64,000 bases of DNA from Closterium sp. NIES-65 (taxonomy: Eukaryota > Streptophyta > Zygnematophyceae > Desmidiales > Closteriaceae), in assembly GCA_948144175.1 (NCBI GenBank), contig CANXME010000238.1, positions 1 to 64,000 on the forward strand. Reading direction: 5' to 3'. The position numbers were made by a program, and so were the translations under genes. Each line of letters begins with the position of its first letter. Positions within the stretch are counted from its first letter, which is position 1. Shown in pieces: positions 34,401 through 46,896 of the stretch. A model generated the notes under the pieces. That model saw only the letters and a list, made by a program, of their open reading frames with translations. It did no database searches and was not told the origin of the DNA.

Positions 34401-37400
34401 CTCATATTGCACGCTCTCTGTTGCTTGCATCTCATATTGCACGCTCTCTGTTGCTCGCATCTCATATTGCACGCTCTCTGTTGCTCGCATCTCATATTGC
34501 ACGCTCTCTGTTGCTCGCATCTCATATTGCACGCTCTCTGTTGCTCGCATCTCATATTGCACGCTCTCTGTTGCTCGCATCTCATATTGCACGCTCTCTG
34601 TTGCTCGCATCTCATATTGCACGCTCTCTGTTGCTCGCATCTCATATTGCACGCTCTCTGTTGCTCGCATCTCATATTGCACGCTCTCTGTTGCTCGCAT
34701 CTCATATTGCACGCTCTCTGTTGCTCGCATCTCATATTGCACGCTCTCTGTTGCTCGCATCTCATATTGCACGCTCTCTGTTGCTCGCATCTCATATTGC
34801 ACGCTCTCTGTTGCTCGCATCTCATATTGCACGCTCTCTGTTGCTCGCATCTCATATTGCACGCTCTCTGTTGCTCGCATCTCATATTGCACGCTCTCTG
34901 TTGCTCGCATCTCATATTGCACGCTCTCTGTTGCTCGCATCTCATATTGCACGCTCTCTGTTGCTCGTATCTCATATTGCACGCTCTCTGTTGCTCGCAT
35001 CTCATATTGCACGCTCTCTGTTGCTCGCATCTCATATTGCACGCTCTCTGTTGCTCGCATCTCATATTGCACGCTCTCTGTTGCTCGCATCTAATATTGC
35101 ACGCTCTCTGTTGCTCGCATCTCATATTGCACGCTCTCTGTTGCTCGTATCTCATATTGCACGCTCTCTGTTGCTTGCATCTCATATTGCACGCTCTCTG
35201 TTGCTCGCATCTAATATTGCACGCTCTCTGTTGCTCGCATCTCATATTGCACGCTCTCTGTTGCTCGTATCTCATATTGCACGCTCTCTGTTGCTCGCAT
35301 CTCATATTGCACGCTCTCTGTTGCTCGCATCTAATATTGCACGCTCTCTGTTGCTCGCATCTCATATTGCACGCTCTCTGTTGCTCGTATCTCATATTGC
35401 ACGCTCTCTGTTGCTCGCATCTCATATTGCATGCTCTCTGTTGCTCGCATCTCATATTGCACGCTCTCTGTTGCTCATATCTCATATTGCACGCTCTCTG
35501 TTGCTCGTATCTCATATTGCACGCTCTCTGTTGCTCGCATCTCATATTGCACGCTCTCTGTTGCTCGCATCTCATATTGCACGCTCTCTGTTGCTCGCAT
35601 CTCATATTGCACGCTCTCTGTTGCTCGCATCTCATATTGCACGCTCTCTGCTGCTCGCATCTCATATTGCACGCTCTCTGTTGCTCGCATCTCATATTGC
35701 ACGCTCTCTGTTGCTCGCATCTCATATTGCACGCTCTCTGTTGCTCGCATCTCATATTGCACGCTCTCTGTTGCTCGCATCTCATATTGCACGCTCTCTG
35801 TTGCTCGCATCTCATATTGCACGCTCTCTGTTGCTCGTATCTCATATTGCACGCTCTCTGTTGCTCGTATCTCATATTGCACGCTCTCTGTTGCTCGCAT
35901 CTCATATTGCACGCTCTCTGTTGCTCGCATCTCATATTGCACGCTCTCTGTTGCTCGCATCTCATATTGCACGCTCTCTGTTGCTCGCATCTCATATTGC
36001 ACGCTCTCTGTTGCTCGCATCTCATATTGCACGCTCTCTGTTGCTCGCATCTCATATTGCACGCTCTCTGTTGCTCGCATCTCATATTGCACGCTCTCTG
36101 TTGCTCGCATCTCATATTGCACGCTCTCTGTTGCTCGCATCTCATATTGCACGCTCTCTGTTGCTCGCATCTCATATTGCACGCTCTCTGTTGCTCGCAT
36201 CTCATATTGCACGCTCTCTGTTGCTCGCATCTCATATTGCACGCTCTCTGTTGCTCGCATCTCATATTGCACGCTCTCTGTTGCTCGCATCTCATATTGC
36301 ACGCTCTCTGTTGCTCGTATCTCATATTGCACGCTCTCTGTTGCTCGCATCTCATATTGCACGCTCTCTGTTGCTCGCATCTCATATTGCACGCTCTCTG
36401 TTGCTCGCATCTCATATTGCACGCTCTCTGTTGCTCGCATCTCATATTGCACGCTCTCTGTTGCTCGCATCTCATATTGCACGCTCTCTGTTGCTCGCAT
36501 CTCATATTGCACGCTCTCTGTTGCTCGCATCTCATATTGCACGCTCTCTGTTGCTCGCATCTCATATTGCACGCTCTCTGTTGCTCGCATCTCATATTGC
36601 ACGCTCTCTGTTGCTCGCATCTCATATTGCACGCTCTCTGTTGCTCGCATCTAATATTGCACGCTCTCTGTTGCTCGCATCTCATATTGCACGCTCTCTG
36701 TTGCTCGTATCTCATATTGCACGCTCTCTGTTGCTTGCATCTCATATTGCACGCTCTCTGTTGCTCGCATCTAATATTGCACGCTCTCTGTTGCTCGCAT
36801 CTCATATTGCACGCTCTCTGTTGCTCGTATCTCATATTGCACGCTCTCTGTTGCTCGCATCTCATATTGCACGCTCTCTGTTGCTCGCATCTAATATTGC
36901 ACGCTCTCTGTTGCTCGCATCTCATATTGCACGCTCTCTGTTGCTCGTATCTCATATTGCACGCTCTCTGTTGCTCGCATCTCATATTGCATGCTCTCTG
37001 TTGCTCGCATCTCATATTGCACGCTCTCTGTTGCTCGTATCTCATATTGCACGCTCTCTGTTGCTCGTATCTCATATTGCACGCTCTCTGTTGCTCGCAT
37101 CTCATATTGCACGCTCTCTGTTGCTCGCATCTCATATTGCACGCTCTCTGTTGCTCGCATCTCATATTGCACGCTCTCTGTTGCTCGCATCTCATATTGC
37201 ACGCTCTCTGTTGCTCGCATCTCATATTGCACGCTCTCTGTTGCTCGCATCTCATATTGCACGCTCTCTGTTGCTCGCATCTCATATTGCACGCTCTCTG
37301 TTGCTCGCATCTCATATTGCACGCTCTCTGTTGCTCGCATCTCATATTGCACGCTCTCTGTTGCTCGCATCTCATATTGCACGCTCTCTGTTGCTCGTAT

Positions 37401-40400
37401 CTCATATTGCACGCTCTCTGTTGCTCGCATCTCCTATTGCACGCTCTCTGTTGCTCGCATCTCATATTGCACGCTCTCTGTTGCTCGCATCTCATATTGC
37501 ACGCTCTCTGTTGCTCGCATCTCATATTGCACGCTCTCTGTTGCTCGCATCTCATATTGCACGCTCTCTGTTGCTCGCATCTCATATTGCACGCTCTCTG
37601 TTGCTCGCATCTCATATTGCACGCTTTCTGTTGCTCGCATCTCATATTGCACGCTCTCTGTTGCTCGCATCTCATATTGCACGCTCTCTGTTGCTCGCAT
37701 CTCATATTGCACGCTCTCTGTTGCTCGCATCTCATATTGCACGCTCTCTGTTGCTCGCATCTCATATTGCACGCTCTCTGTTGCTCGCATCTCATATTGC
37801 ACGCTCTCTGTTGCTCGCATCTCATATTGCACGCTCTCTGTTGCTCGCATCTCATATTGCACGCTCTCTGTTGCTCGCATCTCATATTGCACGCTCTCTG
37901 TTGCTCGCATCTCATATTGCACGCTCTCTGTTGCTCGCATCTCATATTGCACGCTCTCTGTTGCTCGCATCTCATATTGCACGCTCTCTGTTGCTCGCAT
38001 CTCATATTGCACGCTCTCTGTTGCTCGCATCTCATATTGCACGCTCTCTGTTGCTCGCATCTCATATTGCACGCTCTCTGTTGCTCGCATCTCATATTGC
38101 ACGCTCTCTGTTGCTCGCATCTCATATTGCACGCTCTCTGTTGCTCGCATCTCATATTGCACGCTCTCTGTTGCTCGCATCTCATATTGCACGCTCTCTG
38201 TTGCTCGCATCTCATATTGCACGCTCTCTGTTGCTCGCATCTCATATTGCACGCTCTCTGTTGCTCGCATCTCATATTGCACGCTCTCTGTTGCTCGCAT
38301 CTCATATTGCACGCTCTCTGTTGCTCGTATCTCATATTGCACGCTCTCTGTTGCTCGCATCTCATATTGCACGCTCTCTGTTGCTCGCATCTCATATTGC
38401 ACGCTCTCTGTTGCTCGCATCTCATATTGCACGCTCTCTGTTGCTCGCATCTCATATTGCACGCTCTCTGTTGCTCGCATCTCATATTGCACGCTCTCTG
38501 TTGCTCGCATCTCATATTGCACGCTCTCTGTTGCTCGCATCTCATATTGCACGCTCTCTGTTGCTCGCATCTCGTATTGCACGCTCTCTGTTGCTCGCAT
38601 CTCATATTGCACGCTCTCTGTTGCTCGCATCTCATATTGCACGCTCTCTGTTGCTCGTATCTCATATTGCACGCTCTCTGTTGCTCGCATCTCATATTGC
38701 ACGCTCTCTGTTGCTCGCATCTCATATTGCACGCTCTCTGTTGCTCGCATCTCATATTGCACGCTCTCTGTTGCTCGCATCTCATATTGCACGCTCTCTG
38801 TTGCTCGCATCTCATATTGCACGCTCTCTGTTGCTCGCATCTCATATTGCACGCTCTCTGTTGCTCGCATCTCATATTGCACGCTCTCTGTTGCTCGCAT
38901 CTCATATTGCATGCTCGCTGTTGCTCGCATCTCATATTGCACGCTCTCTGTTGCTCGCATCTCATATTGCACGCTCTCTGTTGCTCGCATCTCATATTGC
39001 ACGCTCTCTGTTGCTCGCATCTTTTATTGCACTCACTCTGTTGCTCGCATCTCTGGCACGCCCTAACTCATGCCTTGTACCCGCTGCCGCATGTTCCATA
39101 TTCTTCCTCGAACCGTCTCTTTTTCAAACTCAAAAGTGCTTCTGCAGGAGGCAGTAACCACGCTTTTTCGTCCTATCATTGTCACTTGTCCTCGCCCTGG
39201 GCTGCACGTCTCATCGGATCATGCACAAACCTTCTCTCAAGACTCATCCCATGCTGCCTTCGCCTATTGCAATTGCACTCTCGTTTCCTGCCTCTGACTG
39301 GCATGTGTGCCTGCAGGTGTAGCAGCGTTCAGCCCGTGACTCAGGAGTTCCCAGATTCCGCCGATCTCTTCCCGCTGCCCGCTGACCACGCTCACACGCT
39401 GGGCGATGGGGACATGGACAATAACGCATCTGCTTCTATGGGGGATAAGGACAATAACGCAGCTGGATCTATGGGAGACAAGGACAATAACGCAGATGCT
39501 TCTATGGAGGACACGGGCAACAATACAGCTGCTTCTACTGGGAATGAGGAGGATGCTGCTGAGCAGAATGGGGGCGAGGAGGGGAAGGTGGTTAAGGACA
39601 GTGGTGAAGCAGATTCTAATGGGAACGTGGGATTTGCAGAGAAACAGGGCAATGCAGCAGCTGGTAACGGGGAAGAGGGCGGTGGGGCAGGCGAAGAGGG
39701 GGCTAGAGAGGGACACGTGGGAAGGGAAGGCGAGGGAGGGGTGGGGGAAGTGAGAGATGGGGGGCGAGAGGCCACGCGAATGGAAAAGGAGCTAAGTAAT
39801 GAGTGTGCTCGAGTGGGTGGGGGTGGAGAGGAAGTGGGCCCGAGGGAGGAGATGAGTGGAGGGAAGGAAGGGGAGGGGGGCGATGGAACAGAGATGCGGA
39901 GTGGAGAGGTGCGGGCATCAAGCATGGAGATGGAAAGAGGAGGTGAAGGTGACAGTGGCCGACAGATGGGACACGAGGCAGGGAGGGTTGAGGAAGGAGG
40001 GGCAGGGGTAGGGGAGGGAGAGGAGGAAGAGGCAGATGGGGAGGAGGAGGGCGGAGGGGGAGTGGAGCTGGCTGTGGGAGACAAGGAGGGGCAGGAGGGA
40101 GGCGAGAGGAAGGAGACGGAGGATGGAAGGGAGGTGACTGAGGTGGAAGGGACAGAACGGACTGAGGGGAGGAAGCAGGCGGAGGAAGTGAGGGAGGAGT
40201 CGGAGGAGGTGAGGGGGCGGAGAAGAGAAGCCACTGAGGAGGAGGAAGAGGGGGGCGCAGTGCAAGCTGAGGCCTTGGCTCAGTACGGCAGCCTTGACTC
40301 AAAACCTGGAGCTCACCTTCAAGGGGAAGAAGAAGCAGGCAGCCCTGTGATCCAGGAGGTGGAGGAGGAGAAGGAACGCGAGCAGGCGAGCAGGGATGCT

Positions 40401-40993
40401 GAGGGGAAGGAGGATGGGCAGGGGGGAGGAAATGATGTGGAGGATGGGCAGGGAGGAGGGGACGATGTGGAGATGGCAGATGGGGCTGTGAAGCCAACGT
40501 TTGAGGCGTGGCTGCCTGGGGATGGGGCGGAGGAGGGCTCGTATGAGACGCAACAGACAAAGGACGTGAGGCATGTGGGCGCGGATGACTCTGCTGCAGC
40601 CCTTGCGGATGTGTCTGGAGCTCCCTCCGATGTCCCCATGGCTTTGGATGGTGATGCAGGCAAAGAAGGGGAGGTGGAGGGAGCGATGGAGGTGGAGGGA
40701 GAAAAGGAGGTGGAGGGAGAGGGAGAGGAGGAGGTGCAGGGAGAAGGGGAGGTGGGGAATGCGACAGCAAAAGAACGTGGGCAGGAGGTGGAGGAGAAGA
40801 GGAGGGCGGAGAGGGTGGGGGGTATAAGTTCAGTCTACGGCACTTTCACTCGCTTTGCCAAGAGCCTCTTTTCTGGTGGCTCCAGTGTCGACGCTGGGGG
40901 TGGCATTGGTGGTGGCAAGGGCGACAGTGGTGGTGGTGGTGGTGCAGGTGGCCATGAATCACAGGAAGACAGAGGAGAGAGGGACGGGGATGT

Positions 40994-41036
<43 letters not shown>

Positions 41037-43262
41037 TCCACAGGGGCTGATGTTGCTACAGCCACTGCTGATACTGCTGCTACTGCTGCTACTACTGCTG
41101 CTACTACTGCTACTACTGCTGAAGCTGTTGCTGTTGCTGACGAGGAGACGCAGGACGCAGAGGGGTTGGTGCTAGTGCCAGAGGAAGAGGAATCGCGTAA
41201 GGCACAGGAGGAGGACGTGCAGTGGAGAGAGGCATATGACAGCCAGGAGACACATGGAGATGAAGTGCAGGAGACGTCTGTTGAGAAGCTGACTTCTGAG
41301 TTGACTCAAAAGTCAGAGGGGATGGCGCTCGGGGAAGAGGAGGCGGAATTGCTGAGGACACAGGAGGAGAAAAACGTGCAGTGGACAGAGGCATATGACA
41401 CCCAGGAGACACATGGAGCTGAAGTGCAGGAGATTTCTGTTGATAGATCCCAAGATACGGCTGCAACAACAGGGCATTATGAAGAGTCTCCTGCAGCATC
41501 CGAGCATTCTCAAAAATCGCCCGCAGCAACCCAGGAGAGAGATGGCGTTGCAGCCCAGGAGATGCAGGAGGAGGAGGAAGGGCATGAGGAGCAGGCAGAG
41601 GAGGCAAACGAGGCGGACACAGAACAAGGGAATGAGGCGGGCTCAGAGGAAGCGGAGGTGGTGGTTGGTGTGGGAGGGGTTCCAGAGATAGCTGAGGGGG
41701 AGCGGGAGAAGGAGAAGGAGGAGGAGGAGGGAGTGGAGGCGGATGAGGAAGGGGAGAGGTTGTTGGTGGGCCGTGAGCGTGGGGTGGATCTAGGAGGAGG
41801 GGGGGGGGAGAGAAGTGCAGGTGAGGAGGAGGAGACGGATTTAGTGGTGGAGGTGGGGGGGACGGGAGGGGGAGTGAGAATGGATGTGGGGGGGATGGGA
41901 GGTGGGGCAACAGGGGTGGTGGGTGGGGGGGAACAAGAGGTAGCCAGAGTAGCAGTTGAGGGGGGATGGGTGAGAGAGCAGGTAGGAGTAATTGGGAAGA
42001 GGCGGAGGGAAGAGAAGGGCGCAGGGGAGGACAGGCAGACAGGAAAGACAGGCTTGCCTGTCCTTGGCCGTGGTAGTGGCAGTGCACGTGGCGGCGAGGG
42101 GAGCTCTTTTGAGGTACGTGAGAAGCAGGGGGGCGTGGCTGGTGCTGGCAGTGGTGCCCGTGCGGGGAGTGAGACGCAGTACGAGGCGGTGGTTCCTGAA
42201 GACAGGACGGAAGCAAGGGGCGGAGAGGGAGCACAAGGAGTGACAGAATCTGAGGAGCGGGGGACAAGGGGAGGGAAGAACAGAGGAACAGGAGAGGCTG
42301 GAGCGAAGGAGGCAGGAAAAAGAGCATCGGCTGCGAAAGGTTCAGCGGCTTTACAGCGCAGCAAGCAAATCTCAAAGATTGACATGTCAGCGAGAGTGGC
42401 AGTGGATGTGCCGGGAGTAACCGCTGCAGCTGCTGACACGATCGCCGAGGCACTAGCTTCCAAAATGGCCGGCGAGGTGGCAGCAGCCATTGCTGCAGGG
42501 CTTGATGGATCCAACAAAAGGCCAGGTTCTGCCGTCCAGGATCAGAGCAGGGTGAAGGAAAAGAACAGGAGGCACAGTCAGGAGAAGGATGGGAAGGATG
42601 GGAGTTATGGGAAGGACGTTCCCAAGGATGGAGATGTACTCTTCAGGTCGTCCCGATGCGCAGTGGTGCCGGGATTGGGTGAGGGCTCAGTGGCGGAAGA
42701 GCTGGAGTTTGAAGTGGTGGTGGTTGGGCGGAGGAGGAAGAGCACTGGGAGCCCTGCTGACACACCCACAGCAACTCCAGGGGAAGGCATGGGCTGTGCT
42801 GATGATGCTGAGGAGGGTGGTTTACAGGAAAGGCCGCAGGTTGCAAGTGAGGGAAGAAAGCGAGCACGTGGGCTGAAGCATGAAGGGAGGAGTAGGCGCA
42901 AGGAAGGGACGACTGAGGAACCAGCGTTAGGTGAACCAGTGTCAGGAGGTGGCGCCATGGATACCAGGAGAGCCTCCACTGGTGGTTCCAAGGCTAGAGT
43001 TTCGCCTGTCACGCCAAATGTTCCAGTTGCCAGCTCTGCTCCTGCTTCTGCGCCTCCACCAATCAGGAAGAAGTGGTGGCAGCATTTGTACGAATCACCT
43101 GATGGTCGAGGAACGGGCAGGCGGGATAGCACAGGAGCGGTGTCTCGGATGAATGATGCTCCAGAGATTGATCCATCGTGGGACCTTTTAGATGTATTGA
43201 TGAATGCAGGGGTATCCCTACCACTGCCATCACGAAGGAATCGGCAACGCACACAGTTTTGA
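31479..43262 (+). CDS. unrecognised acidic low-complexity protein (5 exons)
   Basis: Exons inferred: 31479-31742, 31935-31992, 32300-33111, 33284-33708 and 39317-43262. They join in frame to 1834 aa. Intron 2 would have a GC donor (AAG|gcaagc); the others are GT-AG. Exons 1-3 are acidic, with one compositionally ordinary stretch (VPSDDVAMPDWHDDAIDLTW). Exon 4 is Ala/Thr/Pro-rich with PDAT/PNAT repeats. Exon 5 is very rich in Glu, Gly, Asp and Ala. The conserved-looking end is basic with an aromatic patch (PPIRKKWWQHLYESPDG) and possible nuclear signals (GRRRK, GRKRARG). It is perhaps a nuclear scaffold or chromatin protein, but no domain is recognised. The exon 4-5 join spans a 5.6-kb intron filled by a minisatellite and is the weakest point: read on without splicing, exon 4 ends at once (TGA at 33710), so two genes are possible. 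Confidence 0.55.
33751..39055. repeat. giant 30-bp minisatellite, about 176 copies
   Basis: A 30-bp unit containing ctctctgttgctcgcat and ctcatattgcacg repeats without length change for 5.3 kb within intron 4 of the gene at 31479. Most copies are identical; a few recurring single-base variants mark subsets. The terminal units (33781 and 39031) share the diverged actcactctg. Since 30 is a multiple of 3 and the unit has no stop in most frames, enormous spurious open frames appear on both strands. Confidence 0.98.
40996..41135. repeat. GCT/ACT triplet repeats in coding sequence
   Basis: (CTG)n then imperfect (ACTGCT)n in exon 5 encodes Ala and Thr runs. Confidence 0.85.
41289..41316. repeat. 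28-bp near-palindrome related to 4848-4881
   Basis: It matches the 26-bp core of the palindrome at 4848-4881 with two changes and is here in frame within exon 5 (L-T-S-E-L-T-Q-K-S-E). Confidence 0.8.
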
Positions 43263-45163
43263 TTTCTGTTTTTGCAGTTGTAGTTCTCTTGTGTAATATG
43301 GTTGTATACATGTTTTGTCTGGTGGTTCCATTCTGCTTGTAACGGTTTAGTCTCGTGTCAAGTCGGGACTCGGGATGTTTGCGTGTCACTGCCACCCATT
43401 TTTGTCCGAATACTGTCAGCTCGGACGCGGCAGCCTCCCAAGCATGTGGTGGAAATCGAAGGGTGACCAGGTGAAATATTTTAAAGAACAGAGCTATATG
43501 AAAATATATTTTTCAAGTCGGACATGAGAGTTTTCCTCATCATACCCGAACTACACGGGGTAGAGATCTCAGTCACAAAAAATGGTCTGGATGGTATCGA
43601 AATTAGCTATTGCCCCAATAGCTCGACCTTATGTTGGCTGAAAAGATCGGCTGACGGTTTTGTACAGCATCTGCTCTTTTGATGTCATCGCTGAATGATG
43701 ATTTATTTTCCAACTCAGTGCGCTAAACTCTCAACGAGGCTTGGCGTTTTCCGACTGCAAGTGTGCGATGTGCTCCATCAACACGAACGACTTTGGACGC
43801 TTTCTTTGGTGTCGGCGACAAGATACCTGTCACTCTGTTTTGTTTTGCTTGCCCTCATTGCTCCGTCGGTTTCGCAATGGCCATGGCTGCTCGCAGCCTT
43901 CTTGGATTCGCGGAGGAGGCAGTATGGTTGCATGCAACAGCATCAGGCTGGCTGCTAGGAAACAAGTAGTTGCACTTTGACTGCCCAACCTTATCACTTC
44001 GGAAACATGCCGTGAACCGTCGATAAGGTTGGGGTCAAACGATATTTACCGTACGATCAGACCTTGATATCCCCTGGTTGGCCATCGTCGGCCAAGCCAA
44101 AAACCCATTCCCTAGAAACTCCACCCCGCTTTTCCTCACTGCGGCGAAACAGTTCTCCGCAACACAGCTCTCCGCAACACAGGCTTCCGCGCAACCAGCA
44201 TCCCATCCGCACCATTTCTGCGCCATCTCGATTCCCTCCCTAGCAAAACTCTGAAGAGAGGAGCATCGAGATCTTGACCCTTCTTGGAAACTGTAAAAAA
44301 AAAAGTCGTTTCTGCGTTGCCATTGGTCTTCAAGATCCTTTACGGTGACCGTAAGGCAAGGGGCAGAAACTCCAACACCATCGAGTTCTTCAGAACTCCC
44401 CCAACCCCGCGCACTCCTCACTTCAAAACGAAACCCTCGGCGCAAGGTGGCCAGGCGGCGCTTGGGCAGGCCCTCGAGGTCATCCATCGCGTGCGGTGAA
44501 ATCAAAAGCCATTGTGCCGCAGGAGGAGGGCGGGCTAGAGAAGCAGCCAAAAGGCTGCGAGGCTGGTCGAGGAGAGCCAAAGTTCGTCTGTCCTGTCCTG
44601 TCCTGTCTTCCTCCTGTCCTGAACTCCTGGCTTCTTCCTGTGCTGTTTTCCCTTTCTTGTCGTCGTCCTTGGGCCCACCCCTTGCCTGTTGGTACCGATT
44701 GCTGTTTGCGGTAGTATCCGATTCCAGCTAGAGATAAGCCAATTTGCTGTTCGGCCTTCTTTGTTCAAACTTGACAAGCTGGACAAAGCGGCTTCCACCC
44801 ATCCATTGATATTTGGTACGCCCTTAATGACTAGCTCATACCTCTGTCGTCCATGTTCATGGTTGGTTTTTATGTATCCACAATGGCCTTTCGGAGCACC
44901 TTCATACGTGTTTCTGATCTGCTGTTGCTTCCTGCGCTTTCCGGCCGTCCCCATTGTACATACTAGTAGACTCGTGCTTTGTGTCTGCGTCTCGCATTGT
45001 TGCTTCGCGATGTTGTTCTTTACCTAATTATATCCTTCTTTATTTATTTTACCGTGTTGGATGTGTTTTCAGATCTGGAGTCCTTCCGAAAGGATTTCCG
45101 CAACACCGTTGACGCTACCAACCTTTTCCAATCTAAGCTATCATCTTGGACAATCAAGGCTCA
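43263..45163. other. 3' flank of the acidic gene and 5' region of the IDD gene
   Basis: No gene is firmly supported. A 181-codon minus-strand frame (44035-44580) and a 68-87-codon plus-strand set (43695-43980) have no recognisable domain. A pyrimidine-rich acceptor (ttttcag, ending about 45071) suggests a 5' UTR intron of the IDD gene. Confidence 0.4.
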
Positions 45164-46721
45164 ATGTCGCTTCCTCCAAAGGCGCTGACGATTCAGCTCC
45201 CACCGAACCAATTTGACGACGATGCTGGAGGCGGCAGCTCGTCTGATGGCAGCGGCGCAGACGGCGTTGCGAAGAAGGAAGAGGAGACTCAGAACACGGG
45301 CACGCCCAGTGGTTCATTGAAGCGGAAGCGTAACCTTCCTGGAAACCCAGGTACGACATTTGACGCATTACGATTGACGGAAACAATGGTGTTTTTTATT
45401 CCCAATGTGTGAAAGCTATTTGATGCTCCTCCCGGAGTTTCTTAATCCGTCCTATAGACCCTCTTCTTACCGCTGCTTCTCACTCTCGCTACCACTTCTC
45501 ACTTCTTTTCTGTCCTGTTCTCTCTGGTAATCCCTTCCGTTATCATTTTGTTTATTTTCAGATCCGGACGCAGAAGTTGTGGCCCTGTCTCCGCGCACCC
45601 TCCTCGCGACCAACCGGTTTGTGTGCGAGATCTGCAACAAAGGCTTTCAGCGCGACCAGAACCTGCAGCTGCACCGCCGCGGCCACAACCTCCCTTGGAA
45701 GCTCCGCCAACGCACGACGCAGGAGGTGCGCAAGAAGGTGTACGTCTGCCCGGAGCCCACCTGCATCCACCACGACCCGTCCAGAGCGCTCGGAGATCTG
45801 ACCGGGATCAAGAAGCATTTTTGCCGCAAGCACGGCGAGAAGAAGTACAAGTGCGAAAAGTGTTCGAAGAAATACGCCGTGCAATCGGATTGGAAGGCCC
45901 ACATGAAGACGTGCGGTACTCGCGAGTACCGATGCGATTGCGGAACCCTCTTTTCAAGGTAACACAACCAGCCCTTTCCATTTGCATCTTAACCCCGGTC
46001 CCTCCCAAATCTCCTAAATTTGCGTGTCGGCTTTGTCTTTCACTATAAGGTCCGTTGTTTTTCTCCTTACGACCTCCGCGTCGTTATTTCTTCACTATAA
46101 CCTTACCCCTTTCTTTCGTTCGTTTTCCACTCCGCAGGCGCGACAGCTTCATCACGCACAGAGCTTTCTGCGACGCGCTCGCGGACACAGGCCCCACCAG
46201 CGTCAAACCCGAGCCCGGCGACTCCGCCGCTACAGGCGCCGGCCCCGGGAGCGTCGGCGGACTGAGTCACAAAGGCGCGGGGTTCGAAGGGGACACGATG
46301 CGAGGCGCTGCCGTCATGTTCGGTGATGACGTCACGAAAGCCGCTGCCGCTGGCGCAGCCCTTTTGCCAGGTCAGCAGCAGAATTTCCAGTCGCAGGGGC
46401 TTCAATCGTCGCAGCAGCAGGGCTCGCAGCAGCAGTTTTCGTCGCAGGAGTTCGCAGATCTGGTCAGCCGAGCCATGAACAAGCAAGGCGGGGGCGGTAT
46501 GGGGCTGTGGCTCGGCCAGGGTTCCAACAACGGAGGGCAGAATCAGGGCATGACGCCGCAGCAGCAGATGCTGCAGGCTGTGAGTCAGGGAGGTTTGAAC
46601 CCGAGCGCTCTCCTTGCGGCGATCAACAATAGTGGCGGTAGCATGGCGAGCCTGCTCGCTGGTGCCGGAGGTGGCTCCCTGGGGGAAGCGGCGGCGCTCC
46701 TTCTTCAGCAGAATCAGCAGA

Positions 46722-46753
<32 letters not shown>

Positions 46754-46798
46754 TCAGACCAACAGCAGCACTTATTGATGCAGCAGCAGCAGCAGCAA

Positions 46799-46896
<98 letters not shown>

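Noticed and set aside
33751-39055. CRISPR-like array (30-bp repeats)
   Set aside because: Units are directly adjacent with no spacers, in a eukaryotic intron.
33722-39157. Open frames of 1757 and 1808 codons, and the 5' half of a 3174-codon frame
   Set aside because: They are translations of the stop-free 30-bp minisatellite. Only the part from 39317 on has independent support as an exon.
39392-42517. Minus-strand Pro/Ser/Leu-rich frames (280-446 codons)
   Set aside because: Antisense to the acidic exon 5; Glu/Gly-rich codons read as Pro/Ser/Leu on the other strand. No domain seen.
44035-44580. 181-codon minus-strand gene
   Set aside because: No recognisable domain, no splice context, and it lies in the probable IDD upstream region. 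Left as unassigned.
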